From positions 11,160,822 to 11,224,821 of the forward strand of contig ML662449.1 of the NCBI GenBank assembly GCA_007570785.1: a DNA stretch of 64,000 bases, in the 5' to 3' direction. Below the pieces are notes generated by a model, which was not told where the DNA came from, made no database searches, and saw only the letters and a list, made by a program, of their open reading frames with translations. This DNA is from Antilocapra americana (Eukaryota > Chordata > Mammalia > Artiodactyla > Antilocapridae). This document shows positions 43,863 through 56,357 of the stretch, in pieces; the first letter of the stretch is position 1, and each line of letters opens with the position of its first letter. Made by a program: the position numbers and the translations under genes.

Positions 43863-45756
43863 CACCTCTTTGATTTATAAATAACTGGTGAGGAAGTATA
43901 AACCCCAAATGACTGGTATAATTAATGTCTGCAACAACCAGAGTGGTGAGAGAAAGCTTCAGTGAAGAGAGAGCCTGATGCAGACCTCCAAGAAGGGAAA
44001 GGACAGACAACAGGCCAGGGGTCACATACAGGAGAAATACTGGGAACGAATGTAGGAACAGGGCTGTTGGGATATCTGCAGGGAAGGGGAGACTGAAACG
44101 GGGCTGTGGAAACCATGTGTCTGGCTGGTCCTTCAGACTCACAAATTCAGCACCAGCAAGAGGACAGGCAGCCAGGGAGAACAGAGAAAGACAGCCACTA
44201 AATTTAGTTTTGTAAGCACACCATAAGACCAGAAGGAATTTTCCCCATTCTCTGACTCCTCAGTCCTAAGGTACCAAAGACAAAGTTTCCATCCCCGGAG
44301 GAGCTTCATTCCCAATCTTTTCCCTCAAAATAGAGTGAGTGTATGCTTTTGTGTGCTCTTGAAAGGCCGAGCAGACCTCTCAGTATCAATAAAGGGAATC
44401 AGTGGCAGAGGCCATCAGTGGGGGACCTTCCCAACACCCTGGATCCTCTCTATTCAGGTAATAACCCATTCCCCTTGTCATGCAGTTTTCAGTCTTATCC
44501 GATTCCAACCACATCTACACAGCATGTCTAGCGTGGCAGCCGCCCACAACCTATTCCATTTGCTTACTGTGAACCACCAAATGGGGTAGACAGGTTCCCA
44601 GGAGGCCCAGGACCTCCTGTTGGGCCAGCCAGGCATTCTGTCTGCCTTAGATGTGCAAAACCTTGTCAAGACACGCCAGAGTGTTCAATTCCCCAGTGTA
44701 ACCCACAGAGTCTCTGTCCTCCACACCACTGCCCGTCACTAGACCAGGGCCTTCCAGGGAGATCAGAACCTCTGAGAAACATCACAAAACCAAAAAGAAT
44801 CTTTCTCCCCAAAATTTAAAATTATTACTGATCAGGGGAAAGGATGTACATTTGGCCAAATTCCACTAAGATTTTGTAGTTCTCCATTATTAAGAAGTCT
44901 TGCTTCAGGAGTACAATTTTAACTTTTTGGTTCTAAGTTTTTAAAAATATATGTATATAAATATATTTAAAATAGTTATATACATATATTTTTACACACA
45001 CACAAATATAGTGGTTCTACCATTTAAAGTATATAAGATAGCAACCACAAAATTGAATTCTGCCTTTCAAAGGGTTTTATGTACTTCTCTAACTGAAAAC
45101 AGCTTCACAATAAAAAGATCCTGTTTTACAAGTGGGCCCAACCCAAAATAGTAACTATGGCCTTAAGGGCTATTATCCCATTGCTGTATGAAGGATTTAG
45201 GGCATATAAATGCCCATTAACACAGCTAAGCACAATAATCTGATTTATAAAGTATCCCTTGCCAGGACCCTTGTGGCACCCTGCAATTACACTGCCCCAA
45301 TTAAAACATCCTACGAGCCTAATAGACTTGCCCTGAAAGACACCACCCTATAAAAGCATGACCCACCCCACACAAAAATCCTGACGGAAGAGGCTCTATA
45401 GCGAGGTGGTGGCCGCGAAAGGGGTTTTCAGATGGAACGAAAGCATTTTAAGTGTCTAATTCCCATGCTCAGTGCCTGCCAAAGTACACAGGAGTGAATA
45501 ACCCCATAGCAAAGAAGCATTAATGAAAAGAGCTGTCCAGGTGTCCACCCAAGGCTTTTCTAGTAAATATGGCATCTGCTTGTTAACATGGGTTTGAAGC
45601 ACAGAGAATCAGAATGATGTTTTCCCCTGGAAAGCAGGAGGAAGCCTTCTGTTCCAGACACCCATCTGGTGGTATGGAGTTGGGAAACCTCCTCTCCCAC
45701 TTGGCCCACCTCAAGCCCAAGTTACTATGTGCAGTTTACAAGGTCTCGGTCATTCT
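43863..45756. other. Repeat-poor stretch, candidate conserved element at 45130-45620
   Basis: AT repeat debris lies at 44945-45000. From 45130 to 45620 the sequence is non-repetitive, with words such as 'ccccaattaaaacatcctacg', 'gcgaggtggtggccgcgaaagg' and 'ttaagtgtctaattccc'; it resembles a conserved non-coding element. No frame has a known domain. Confidence 0.4.
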
Positions 45757-45968
45757 TGGGCTTCCCTCATGGTTCAGTGGTAAAGAATCTGCCAGCAAAT
45801 GCAGGAAATGTGGATCAGATCCCTGAGTCAGGAAGATTCCTGAGAGGAGGAAGAAGCATCCCACTCCACTATTCTTGCCTGGGAAATCCCATGGACAGAT
45901 GAGGCTGGCAGGCTCCAGTCCATACAGTCGCAAAGGAGTTGGACACAACTTACTGACTGAGCAACAAC
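45757..45968 (+). mobile_element. Bov-tA SINE
   Basis: Head 'tgggcttccctcatggttcagtggtaaag', body 'gagtcaggaagattcctgagagg', tail 'gttggacacaacttactgactgagcaac'. Nearly complete. Confidence 0.94.
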
Positions 45969-46569
45969 AGTCATCCTTGTGTGTGTTGTGGGGGTGGCGT
46001 GTTCCTCATCTATCTTATCTCAGTTCAGTTCAGTCGCTCAGTTGTGTCTGACTCTTTGTGACCTCATGGACTGCACATGGCAGGCTTCCCTATCACCAAC
46101 TCCCAGAGCTTGCTCAAACTCATGCCCATCGAGTCGGTGATGCCATCCAACCATTGCATCCTCTGTCATTCCCTTCTCCCCCCTCCTTCAACCTTTCCCA
46201 GCATCAAGGTCTTTTCAAATGAGTCAGCTCTTCACATCAGGTGGCCAAGTATTGAAGTTTCAGCTTCAGCATCAAGTCCTTCCAATGAATATTCAGGACT
46301 GATTTCCTTTAGGATGGATGGTTGGATCTCCTTGTAGTTCAATGGACTCTCAAGACTCTCTTCCAACACCACAGTTCAAAAGCATCAGTCCTTCAGTGCT
46401 AAGCTTTCTTTATAGTCCAACTCTCACATCCATACATGATCACTGGAAAAACCATAGCTTTGACTAGACGGATGTTTGTTGGCAAATTAACGTCTCTTCT
46501 TTTTAATAGGCTGTCTAAGTTAGTCATAACTTTTCTTCCAAGGAGCAAGTGTCTTTTAATTTCATGGCT

Positions 46570-47568
46570 TCAATCACCATCTGCAGTGATTTTGGAGCCC
46601 AGAAAAATAAAATCTGTCACTGTTTCCATTGTTTCCCCATCTATTTGTAATGAAGTGATGAGACCAGATGCCATGATCTTAGTTTTCTGAATACTGAGTT
46701 TTAAGCTAACTTTTTCACTCTTCTCTTTCACTTTCATCAAGACACTCTTTAGTTCCCCTTTGCGTTCTGCCATAACGGTGGTGTCATCTTCATACCTGAG
46801 GTTATTGATATTTCTCCCAGCAATCTTGAATCCAGCTTGTGCTTCATCCAGCCCAGCATTTCTCATGATGTACTCTGCATATAAGTTAAATAAGCAGCGT
46901 GACAATTTTTTGTCTACAAAAAAATTTTTTGTCTACAGTATTCCTCTCCCAATTTGGAACCAGTCTGTTGTTCCATGTCCAGTTCTAATTGTTGCTTCCT
47001 GACCTGCATACAGATTTCTCAAGAGGCAGGTCAGGTGGTCTGGTATGCCCATCTCTTGAAGAATTTTCCACAATTTATTGTGATCCACACAAAGGTTTTG
47101 GCATAGTCAATAAAAGAGAAGTAGATGTTTTTCTGGAACTCTCTTGCTTTTTCTATGATCCAACAGATGTTGGCAATTTGATCTCTGGTTCCTCTGCCTT
47201 TTTCAAATCCAGCTTGAACATCTGGAAATTCATGGTTCACATACTGTTGGAGCCTGGTTTGGAGAATTTTGAGCATTACTTTACTAGCATGTGAGATAAG
47301 TGCAACTGTGCAGTAGTTCGAGCATTCTTTGGCACTGCCTTTCTTTGGGGACTGGAATGAAAACTGACCTTTTCCAGTCCTGTGGCCACTGCTGAGTTTT
47401 CCAGATTTGCTGGCCTATTGAGTGCAGCACTTTCACAGCATCATCATTCAGGATTTGAAATAGCTCAACTGGAATTCCATCACCTCCACTAGCTTTGTTC
47501 GCAGCGATGCTTCCTAAGGCCCACTTGACTTCACATTCAAGGGTGTCTGGCTCTAGGTGAGTAAACAC
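46570..47568 (-). pseudogene. BovB reverse-transcriptase region, broken
   Basis: Three successive minus-strand frames cover the RT: 47284-47568 (VKWALGSIAANKASGGDGIPVELFQ, the fingers motif with G-D-G-I-P), 47031-47276 (ANICWIIEKAREFQKN and SFIDYAKTF, the A-motif region) and 46570-46905 (LRYEDDTT, the catalytic C motif). The conserved YADD box reads YEDD at 46783-46794. The A-motif aspartate is visible in FIDYAKTF. It cannot be active. Confidence 0.9.
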
Positions 47569-48240
47569 ACCACTGTGATTATCTGGGTCATGAAAATCTT
47601 TTTTGTATAGTTCTTCTGTGTATTCTTGTCACCTCTTCTTAATATCTTCTGCTTCTATTAGGTCCATACCATTTCTGTCTTTTTTTGAGCACATCTTTGC
47701 ATGAGAAGTTCCCTCGGTATCTCTCATTTTCTTCAAGAGATCTCTAGACTTTCCCATTCTGTTGTTTTCCTCTATTTCTTTGCATTGATCGCTAAGGAAG
47801 GCTTTCTTATCTCTCCTTGCTATTCTTTGGAACTCTGTATTCAAATAGGTATATCTTTGACTTTCTCCTTTGCCTTTTGCTTCTCTTCTTTTCTCAGCTA
47901 TTTATAAGGCCTCTTCAGACAACCATTTTGCTTTTTGCATTTCTTTTTCTTGGGGATGGTCTTGATCCCTGCCTCCTGCACAATGTCATGAATCTCCATT
48001 CATAGTTCTTCAGGCACTCTATCAGATCTAATCCCTTGAATCTATTTCTCACTTCCACTGTATAATTGTAAGGGATTTGATTTAGGTCATACCTGAATGG
48101 TTTAGTGGTTTTCCCCACTTTCTTCAATTTAAGTCTGAATTTTGCAATAAGGAGTTTGATCTGAGCCACAGTCAGCCCCCAGTCTTGTTTTTGCTGACTG
48201 TATAGAGCTTCTCCATCTTTGGCTGCAAAGAATATAATCA

Positions 48241-48312
48241 GAGGGGGAGCATATGTAAACCCATGGCGGTTTCATGTCATTGTATGGCAAAACCAACACA
48301 ATAAAAAAAAAA
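48241..48312 (+). mobile_element. 72-bp L1 tail inserted in BovB, with TSD
   Basis: About 60 bases of the extreme L1 3' end ('gagcatatgtaaacccatgg' ... 'ttggttttgcc' in complement) plus a 12-base A tail, in + orientation. The exact 13-base duplication aagaatataatca flanks it (48228-48240 and 48313-48325). It matches the 3' ends of the L1s at 18.2 and 22.3 kb. Confidence 0.95.
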
Positions 48313-48526
48313 AAGAATATAATCAATCTGATTTTGGTGTTGACCATCTGGCTATGTCCATGTGTAGAGTCTTCTCTTGTGTTGTTGGAAGAGGGTGTTT
48401 GCTATGACCAGTGCGTTCTCTTGGCAAAACTCTATGAGCCTTTGCCCTGCTTCATTCTGTACTCCAAGGCCAAATTTGCTATTACTCCAGGTGTTTCTTG
48501 ACTTCCTATTTTTGCATTCCAGTCCC

Positions 48527-49180
48527 TTATAATGAAAAGGACATCTTTTGGGGTGTTAGTTCTAGAAGGTCTTGTAGGTCTTCATAGAACTGTTCAACTT
48601 CAGCTTCTTCAGTGTTACTGGTCGGAGCATAGACTTGGGTTACTGGGATATTGAATGGTTTGCCTTGGAAACAAACAGAAATCATTCTGTCATTTTTGAG
48701 ACTGCATCCAAGTACTGCATTTTGGACTCTTTTGTTGACTATGATGGCTACTCCATTTCTTCTAAGTGATTCTTGCCCACAGTAGTAGATATAATGGTCA
48801 TCTGAGTTAAATTCACCCATTCCAGTCCATTTTACTTCACTGATTCCTAGAATGTCAATGTTCACTCTTGCCATCTCCTGTTTGACCACTTCCAATTTGC
48901 CTTGATTCATGGACTTAAAATTCCACTTTTCTATGCAATATTGCTCTTTATAGCATCGGACTTTACTTCCATCACCAGTCATATCCACAACTAGGTGTTG
49001 TTTTTGCTTTGGCTCCGTTTCTTCAGTCTTTCTGGAGTTATTTCTCCACTGATCTCCTGTGGCATATCTATCTTTTCTGCTATCAGACAACTTTATCATG
49101 GCATAATGGAAAGACACCTCTCCAAATTCACTCTCCATTCCTAGATGTCCATGGACAACTGAACTTTCCGAAAGACCCAA
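48527..49180 (-). pseudogene. BovB endonuclease-domain fragment
   Basis: A 217-codon frame. From about residue 87 it carries APE-type endonuclease text of RTE elements: EKWNFKSMNQGKLEVVKQEM, then NIDILGISEVKWTG (the E of the catalytic pocket), YYCGQES..NGVAIIV, NDRMISVCF and TQVYAPTSNTEEAEVEQFY. The frame is closed before the later catalytic D-N-H motifs (missing in this frame). The first 85 residues are 5' leader or ORF1-region sequence read through. Confidence 0.9.
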
Positions 49181-49190
49181 GAATTTTTTT

Positions 49191-49499
49191 TAACTAAATG
49201 TCTCCAAAGTCTTAGTGAAGGGTGAACACTGTCCCCTGACTCTACTTGGGGGTAAGCATGAAGCAAAGGAGAGAAGAAGAGAAGATTTATTCACAGACAG
49301 GTGGAGGCTGCTGCACACTTCTGTGTTCCTTCACACACTTCCTTCTTGTCAAAGCCAAGTTTTTATGAATGCTAACTTGAAGAGCTGGTGACAGTTTAAC
49401 CAGATAGGTACTCTTCCGCATCTGATAGGAGAGTAGATTGTTTAAGCCTTTCTAAAAATTCACAACCTCCCAATAGCTTCCAGGAGCTTTTTAAAGCTC
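49191..49499. other. Short unique stretch
   Basis: The bases 'agaagagaagatttattcacagacagg' could be the edge of an LTR or LINE, but I cannot assign it. Confidence 0.35.
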
Positions 49500-50860
49500 A
49501 AGGTCCTTTGATCTACTTCTGGAAATACATTCTAAGGAAATCAGCAAAATGTACTTGAAAACGAAGTGCGCAGGTGCTCACAGCAACATTGCTGAATCTA
49601 GATGAAAAATGATCTGATAGTTTAGCAATAAGGTAATAGCACAAAAATGATAGTTAATCCATGGACAGAGTATTCTAATACTTTTAAGTCTGATGTTGAT
49701 TCTATTGAAAAACACAAAATAAGTTTGAATAAAAGGAAACAAAAACTGTGTTCTTGGATAAGTATCAGTAAAGATGTCAGTTCTCTCTATCTTATTCTGT
49801 AAGCTAAATGTCATCCCAATCCAAGTCACAAAAAAAGAATTTTGTTTGTCCATTGTGTTGAGAGGGTAGAAATTAACATAACAACTCCATAGTCATAATC
49901 TGGAAAATTAATAGCGAGGAAATACTATTTTTAAGGATTCCCTGAGAGCTCAGTTGGTAAAGAATCTGCCTGCAATGCAGGAGACTCCAGTTCAATTGCT
50001 GGGTCGGGAAGATCCACTGGAGAAGGGATAGGCTACCCACTCCAGTATTCTTGGGTTTCCCATGTGGTTCAACTGGTATTCACCTGCAGTGCAGGAGAAT
50101 TGGGTTCTATCCCTGGGTTGGAAAGATCCCCTGGAGAAGGGAAAGGCTACCCACTCCACTATTCTGGCCTGGAGAATTCTGTGGACTATATAGTCCATGG
50201 GATCACAAAGAGTTGGACACGGCTGAGTGACTTTCATTTTCACTTTCGGTCAGGATGCTCTAGACCTCCTCATTATGAAAATATTACTGATAACATTTGA
50301 AACCAAAAAGCGCATTTGTAGGGCAATTTGTCCTTCTCCTTCAATATTTTAAATATGAATCCTCTCATTAGTCAAGAATTTCCACTCTAGGAATTAATCC
50401 TACATAAACACTCACACTTCTGTGCACAAATAAATGTGTAAATATGTTCAATGCTGTGTTGTCTATAATAGCAAAAAAAAAAAATGGAAATCACCAAAAA
50501 CCCACCAATAAGAATTTGGTTAAGAATGAGCTATCCATAGAATGGGATACCTTGTAGCAGTTTAAAAGAATGAGATGGATTTGAATGCAGTAATGTAAAA
50601 GATTGAATGATATAATATGCACAAAAGTCATGTTGAAAAACCATATGAATAATATGAACAATATTTTATATATCAATGAATGCAAAAATAACATCTGGAA
50701 GGAAATATAAAATTTTAAAGGGGGAGGGGCCAGTAAGTGAGGGCATGAGGTAGATGAGGAGAAGAAAGTTGTTCATTTTTCATTTCGTATCTTTCAAGGT
50801 TTTTTTTTTGACAATGAATATTACTGTTAAAGTCACAAACTAATAAACAGCTGACATTTT
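49500..50860 (+). mobile_element. Old L1 fragments, split by a SINE
   Basis: 49500-49740 is L1 3' text ('tgatctacttctggaaatacattctaagg'). 49741-49932 resembles L1 ORF2 ('agatgtcagttctctctatcttattctgtaagctaaatgtcatcccaatccaag'). 50248-50860 is L1 3' text again ('ctaggaattaatcctacataaacactcac', 'tctataatagcaaaaaa', 'tagcagtttaaaagaatgag'). At least two L1 copies are involved. No open frame. Confidence 0.65.
49933..50247 (+). mobile_element. Bov-tA3-type double-headed SINE
   Basis: Two tRNA-like heads in tandem (about 49935-50052 and 50055-50150), each with 'gaagatcc.ctggagaaggg.aggctacccactcca', followed by one body and tail ending 'gacacggctgagtgactttc'. This is the same architecture as the copy at 16.1 kb. 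Confidence 0.93.
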
Positions 50861-50927
50861 AAAAGTTAAAACTAAAGCATTTTATTGTTTATTAAGATTC
50901 ATTTAGAGCATCATTCAGAGCAATAAT

Positions 50928-51890
50928 TGGTCAAGAAGCAAGAGTTGGAACTGAACATGGAACAACAGACTGGTTCCAAATTGGGAGAGGAGTACTCAAG
51001 GCTGTATATTGTCACCCTGTTTATTTAACTTATATGCAGAATACATCACGTGAAATGCTGGGCTAGATGAAGCACAAGCTGGAATCAAGATTGCTCAGAG
51101 AAATATCAATAACCTCAGATATGAAGATGACACCACCCTTATGGCAGAAAGTGAAGAAGAACTAAAGAGCTTCTTGATGAAAGTGAAAGAGGAGAGTAAA
51201 AATGTTGGCTTAAAGCTCAATATTCAGAAAACTAAAATCATGGCATCCAGTCTAATCACTTCATTACAAATAGATGGGGAAACAGTGACAGACTTTATTT
51301 TTTTGGGGGCTCCAAAATCACTGCAGATGGTGATCACAGCCATGAAATTAAAAGACACTTGCTCCTTGGAATAAAAGTTATGACCAATCTAGATAGCATA
51401 TTAAAAAGCAAAGACGTTACTTTGCCAACAAATGTCCATCTAGTCAAAGCTATGGTTTTCCAGTAGTCATGTATGGATGTGAGAGTTGGACTATAAAGAA
51501 AGCTGAGCACCGAAGGATTGATGCTTTTGAACTGTGGTGTGGAGAAGACTCTTGAGAGTCCCTTAGACTGCAAGCAGATCCAACCAGTCCATCCTAAAGG
51601 AGATCAGTCCTGAGTGTTCATTGGAAAGACTGATGCTAAAGCTGAAACTCCAATACTTTGGCCACCTCATGCGAAGAGCTGACTCATTGGAAAAGACCCT
51701 GATGCTGGGAAAGGTTGAAGGTGGGAAGAGAAGGGGACGACAGAGGATGAGATGGTTGGATGGCATCACTGACTCAATGGACATGAGTTTGAGCAAGCTC
51801 TGGAAGTTGATGATAGACAGGGAGGCCTGGCGTGCTGCAGTCCATGGGGTCACAGAGTCGGACACAACTGAGTGACTGAACTAAACTGAC
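50928..51890 (+). mobile_element. BovB LINE 3' third
   Basis: Sense BovB from 'tcaagaagcaagagttggaactg' to the full 3' terminus 'gagtgactgaactaaactgactg'. The YADD-equivalent bases at 51120-51131 encode YEDD. Frames 51141-51374 (residues KLNIQKTKIMAS) and 51621-51875 ([28 protein letters not shown]) are the surviving ORF2 parts, broken by indels, including a single-base loss near 51537-51541. Confidence 0.94.
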
Positions 51891-52089
51891 TGAAAAGAAA
51901 AATCAGTTTTCTCATTTTTTTTATTTTTCAAATTTTTGAAAATTAATTATGTATATATCAAGAAAAAATGTAATGATCAATTCAGAATTTGCTAAGCAAA
52001 TAATTACTTATCCTAGTTTAGACCAGGAATCAGGAGAGGAAGTGTTGGACATAACCCCTTCCTTTGGACAACTTACAGTTTCACAGATG

Positions 52090-52530
52090 AATGGGAACAT
52101 ATAGGTTAAAAACCATTAGTCTTTAGCATGTAATTACATGTAATGTATAGCATATGGCAATAATTAATGATAGTATACTGTATATTTGAAAGTTGCTAAG
52201 AAAGTTGATCTTAATTTTTTTCTTTTTGGCCATGCCTTGAGACATGCAGGATCTTTGTTCCCCAAGCAGGAATCAGATCTATGCCCCCTTGCAGTAGAAG
52301 CATGGAGCCCTAACCATTGGACTGCCAGGGAAGTCCTAAGAGTAGATGTTAAAAATTCTCATCACAAGAAAAAAAATTTCTGTAACTATATGAAGATGGA
52401 TGTTAATTAAACTTTCTGTGATGATGATTTTGCAATGCAGACAAATATTGAATCATTATATTATACACCTGATGCTAATATAATGTTATATGTCAATTAT
52501 AACACAATAAAAACATAATAAAATAAAGAA
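52090..52530 (+). mobile_element. Old L1 3' UTR end, split by a SINE
   Basis: The 'actgtatatttgaaagttgctaagaaagttgatctt' segment, then 'gtagatgttaaaaattctcatcac', 'atgaagatggatgttaattaaac' and 'tgtcaattataacacaataaaaac', is the L1MA/MB-type 3' UTR. A CHR-2 SINE divides it. Confidence 0.85.
52208..52340 (-). mobile_element. CHR-2-type SINE, short form, inside L1
   Basis: T-rich left end, 'tttggccatgccttgagacatgcaggatctttgttcccc', and head 'aaccattggactgccagggaagtcc' at the right. An imperfect duplication (ctaagaaagttgatct / ctaagagtagatgtt) flanks it. Confidence 0.9.
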
Positions 52531-52540
52531 ACCATTAGAT

Positions 52541-55224
52541 ATCAAGATAGAACAACAAAGAGCCAAGTGCTAACCTGTTTCTTACCAAATGCCCAAATGT
52601 ATGGAAGAGGTGTTCTGAACAATGGAGCAACAAAAAGGGAAGATGCAACGCTAGTCACAGTTATTATCATCTTCCTAACCAAGCAGCTAGGAGAACAGCC
52701 TTGAGACAGAGTCAGAACTATACGTGCTGGATTCTGGGTTTTGAGAGGTCCACTTCTTCAATATAATGCCTTCACCATGCACTGACATCTGAAATTTTAG
52801 TGGTAAATGTTTATCCCTTTATTTCATTGTCTACCCTCTTGAAAAGAAAATGGACCAAGAAGTGGCAACATTTTATATGGGAGGACACTCTTCCAGCTTC
52901 CTTGTGCCAATCACCAATCAACCTCAGCATTTTCCTTCTATCTAAGAATCTTCCATGTGACACTTCAAGCAGCCACCAACAATTGAACAAAGTTGGGATG
53001 TGAATAGAAAGCTATTTGCCATTTCTTATTATTTCAGATCTGCATTTGAATGAGTTGGGAACTTTACAAAGCTCTGTAACATCCATGATGTCATTTAAGC
53101 AGGTGTTATTTTCTTTTCCTTCATGCTAACATGGAGGACTTAAGATTTCTGCATCCATTCATGGACACATCACTAATAAGAAGCAGGTCCCAGATTCTAA
53201 TGTGGAGGCTAGTTCTTGTTCCAAGCCCAGTGCTCTTTGAGAAAGGACTTCTCTGTTACACAGCGACATGAAAGAGTTGATCTTATCCTCTTCTGAAGTC
53301 AGAGGAGGGGAGAGTTTGTGGATCCTGAGAAGCACTGAGGATAGGAAAGGGTATCACCAAAAAGAAGCAGGATGTCAGAGCTCAGGGGCTGTGGACATAA
53401 GGCATATTATTTTTTTCCACCAAAAGCCAGCATTGGGAAACCAGTAAAAAAAAACTACTCAAGTTCCTTATTACCACTGGTATCTAACTAGGCTTCCATC
53501 AAGAATCCCAGCAAGGGCAAGAACAGCAGCAGGCACACAAAAGCCCAACAGACATGGAACTGCACAGGTGAGTCCCTATGCCTCAAGGTGATGAAAGGAT
53601 GTGGGCTGTTTTCCCTCATTCGGTCTGGAGTCCAGGCAGCCCTTTTCTGCTTTCCAGGCTCTGAAGGGCCAAAGCCAGCCAAACAGGTACTCCCCAAGTT
53701 CTTTCCAAGTTTTAAACACTCGGTGGAAAAATCACAATCAGCAACCATTTTCTCCATTGTTGCTTCAAACGGGGCTCTCAGATCTGCCAGGGCTGCTCCA
53801 TGGGCTGAATTTCCACTCATCTGGCTCCATCTGGAGGCACCTTAAAGTTAACTTCCGAAAGCAAGGGCTTCCCTTCTCAGTGTGAGAGAGAGACAGACAG
53901 AGACATAGAGTGTGTATATTTACCAAGTATAACCATCAACTCTCCCCCAAATCCAATCCAATATTGAACATGCAACAGTCCTAAAAATGTTTTAAAACAC
54001 CGGAATTAGAATAGTGTGTTGCATTTGAGGTTAACATACAAATTCTTGACTTTAAAAGTCAGGATTTTCACAACAAACATGGGTTGCTATAGAGACGGTA
54101 TAAGCCTACATAAACTTCAGGCATTCATATTCATAGAAACTCCTGAAGCAAGACCAAATGTTGGCCCTAATATTTCTGTTCTTGCCAACTTCCAAATAGT
54201 GCACAAATTATGCCAAAAATAAATGGGTGTGACTAATACAAGCTTAGAATGTTTTTTAAAATTTTACCTTGAGGGCAATATTTGTTGATATAGGAGCTGG
54301 GTGTGTAAAGCATACTTCCCCCTTCCATAAATCCATCTGTTTTATTTACACTTCCTAAAAGACCTGCATGCACATTTTTTCCATGAACTGTACAACTGCT
54401 AGTAATCATGTATCATTTCAATCTGTGCCCCAGTTCTATTTTAACACCATGCCTCTTTCTGTTTGTTTGTGATCCATTAAGCACATACTAGAGACAAAAC
54501 AGTCAAGACTTAACTCTTCTGGTCCCAATTACATACTCCAGGGCTGCAGAACTGTCAACCAGCTTTGCATAGCTGACACCTCCAAGGTCTGCGAGCCCAG
54601 GGTAAATCCTATTACAAGCTCAGGGATGTCAAATTGGTTTCTGCCACTGACCATCTTTCCTGTGACCCCTTCCCCAACCCTCCAGGCCCCAATCCCAAAT
54701 CCCTCATTTCTCCCACACTGGGGTCAACCTGTGTGACAACTGGGCTGTGCCCTGAATCTACTCTCTCCTGTGCTGGAAACTCACTGCTAATTACTATAGT
54801 CACACTTCTTAATTCAACAAGCGCCAGGCGGCTGCCTGCCATCTCCCCAGTGGGCTGGGTCACCAGCTATCTCATGCAGGTCACTAAGTCGGCATTTATT
54901 TCTGATAGGAGATGGTATTACAAAGTAGCTGTTCCAACGTGAATGGTAATCAACAAAAATTAAAAGTGATACACCCATTCTGACTCATATGATAGTGTTA
55001 AAAAAAAATCCAACACGAGTGATGGATGGAGTAGAAAGAGAAAAAACTGCCTAGCCAAAACAGATGAATTTTCCATCTCAACTTCAAATTTCCAGAAAAA
55101 GAGTGTGCGCCTTCGTTTACTTTAATTCACACAGAAGTGTGTCCACATTGTGACTGCAATAAAAAGTAGCAAATTTGAATTTAAAATAAAATAAATTGAA
55201 TTAAAATAAAGGACATAGTTTATA
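52541..55224. other. Long repeat-poor stretch
   Basis: No gene or repeat was supported. The paired frames at 53488-53820 (-) and 53588-53845/53601-53885 (+) overlap on opposite strands. The frames at 54612-54863 (-) and 54634-54942 (+) do the same. The unrepeated AT-rich text at 54230-54480 may be a conserved non-coding element. Confidence 0.4.
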
Positions 55225-55429
55225 GCGTTAGTCACTTCATCATGTCTGACTCTTTGTTACCCCACAGTCTATAGCCTGCCAAGCTCCTCCACCCATGGAA
55301 TTCTCCAGGCAAGAATACTGGAGAGGGTTGCCATTCTCTTTTCCAGGAGATCTTCCCGACCCAGGGATCAAACCTGGGTCTCCTGGATTGCAGGCAGATT
55401 CTTTACCATCTGAGCCACCAAGGAAGCCC
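55225..55429 (-). mobile_element. Bov-tA SINE
   Basis: Tail 'gttagtcacttcatcatgtctgactc', body 'actggagagggttgccattctc', head 'ttctttaccatctgagccaccaaggaagcc'. Flanked by 'taaaataaa'-type words on both sides, a possible short target duplication. Confidence 0.93.
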
Positions 55430-56357
55430 TAAAATAAACAGAGGAAATGCTTACTCGCAAAGGTCAAACCACTTCACCTTGACACCCAGACAGCAGTACA
55501 TCCAGCATCAGGCCACACAAAACCTCCCCTCTGTCCGTGGAGGCCACTGTGGCTGTTCCAGGGCCGTTGCCAACCTCCAATCTCAGAAACTGAGAAATCA
55601 ACTACAACCAACCCTCTGGCTTCCAGAAGTGGTTTAACCTGAGCTATAGAAATTGACTGCTGCCCACCCAGGTTCTCAGCCCACACCTGGAATCCTCTCT
55701 AGACCACTGGCAGTCCCAACAGATACTACAAATTCCCAAGTCTTGTAGGCAAACAGATACTGGAAGCATCCTCCCCAGCCACCTCCATACTTTGGTCACA
55801 AATCACTTGCCACCAGATCAAGATGCTATGGAGCTTTCTTTTAACCGTGACTGGGATTATCCAAAATAGTCACCCTTCTCACCACCATCACCATCCCCGC
55901 TCTGCTGCCCTCATCTTAAATCAGTTTCCCAGAATCAGATCTTGAGTCTGTGATTCACTTGCCAGTAATATATCAATGAAGTGCTTTCAGGAGGAATCAA
56001 GAAAGGAGTGGCAGAAGCAGGAGAAAAACAGATAAAGAGCTGAGTATGAGTGTGATTCCAAGCCTCCACCTCACTCTGATTGCAAGGGGCATTCTAGGGC
56101 ACACATTGTCTCACACTGAGGCAAGGAACTGGCCCTTCTGACTCCCTCACCTCAGGGCAGAAGGGAAACCCCCAGACATGTCTGGCTCTTGTGCTGTGAT
56201 TTAAGCAACACCAGTGGCCTGAGGACATCTTGTGAGGAAGGCCATTGGTGCCAGCCTGGAAGCAAAGTGAAGGGAGACTGGGTGGTGGGCTCTGAGAGCC
56301 AGTATAGGATCTGAGGAAGCACTGGCGGTGCCTATAATGACCCTAGGGAAGTGAGCT
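55430..56357. other. Unique stretch, nothing recognised
   Basis: No gene, repeat or obvious structure. Confidence 0.4.

Larger units (their letters stand above)
46018..49190 (-). mobile_element. Near full-length BovB LINE
   Basis: About 3.17 kb, close to the usual full length of about 3.2 kb. Going 5' to 3' (right to left), the copy holds the endonuclease region (48527-49180), a linker (47629-48169), the RT palm regions (47031-47568, 46570-46905), the C-terminal region and the BovB 3' terminus at 46018. The frame is broken into at least six pieces by stops and indels, so it is inactive. A 72-bp L1 tail is inserted at 48241-48312, and a small duplication involving 'ttttttgtctaca' lies at about 46908-46938. 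Confidence 0.94.
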
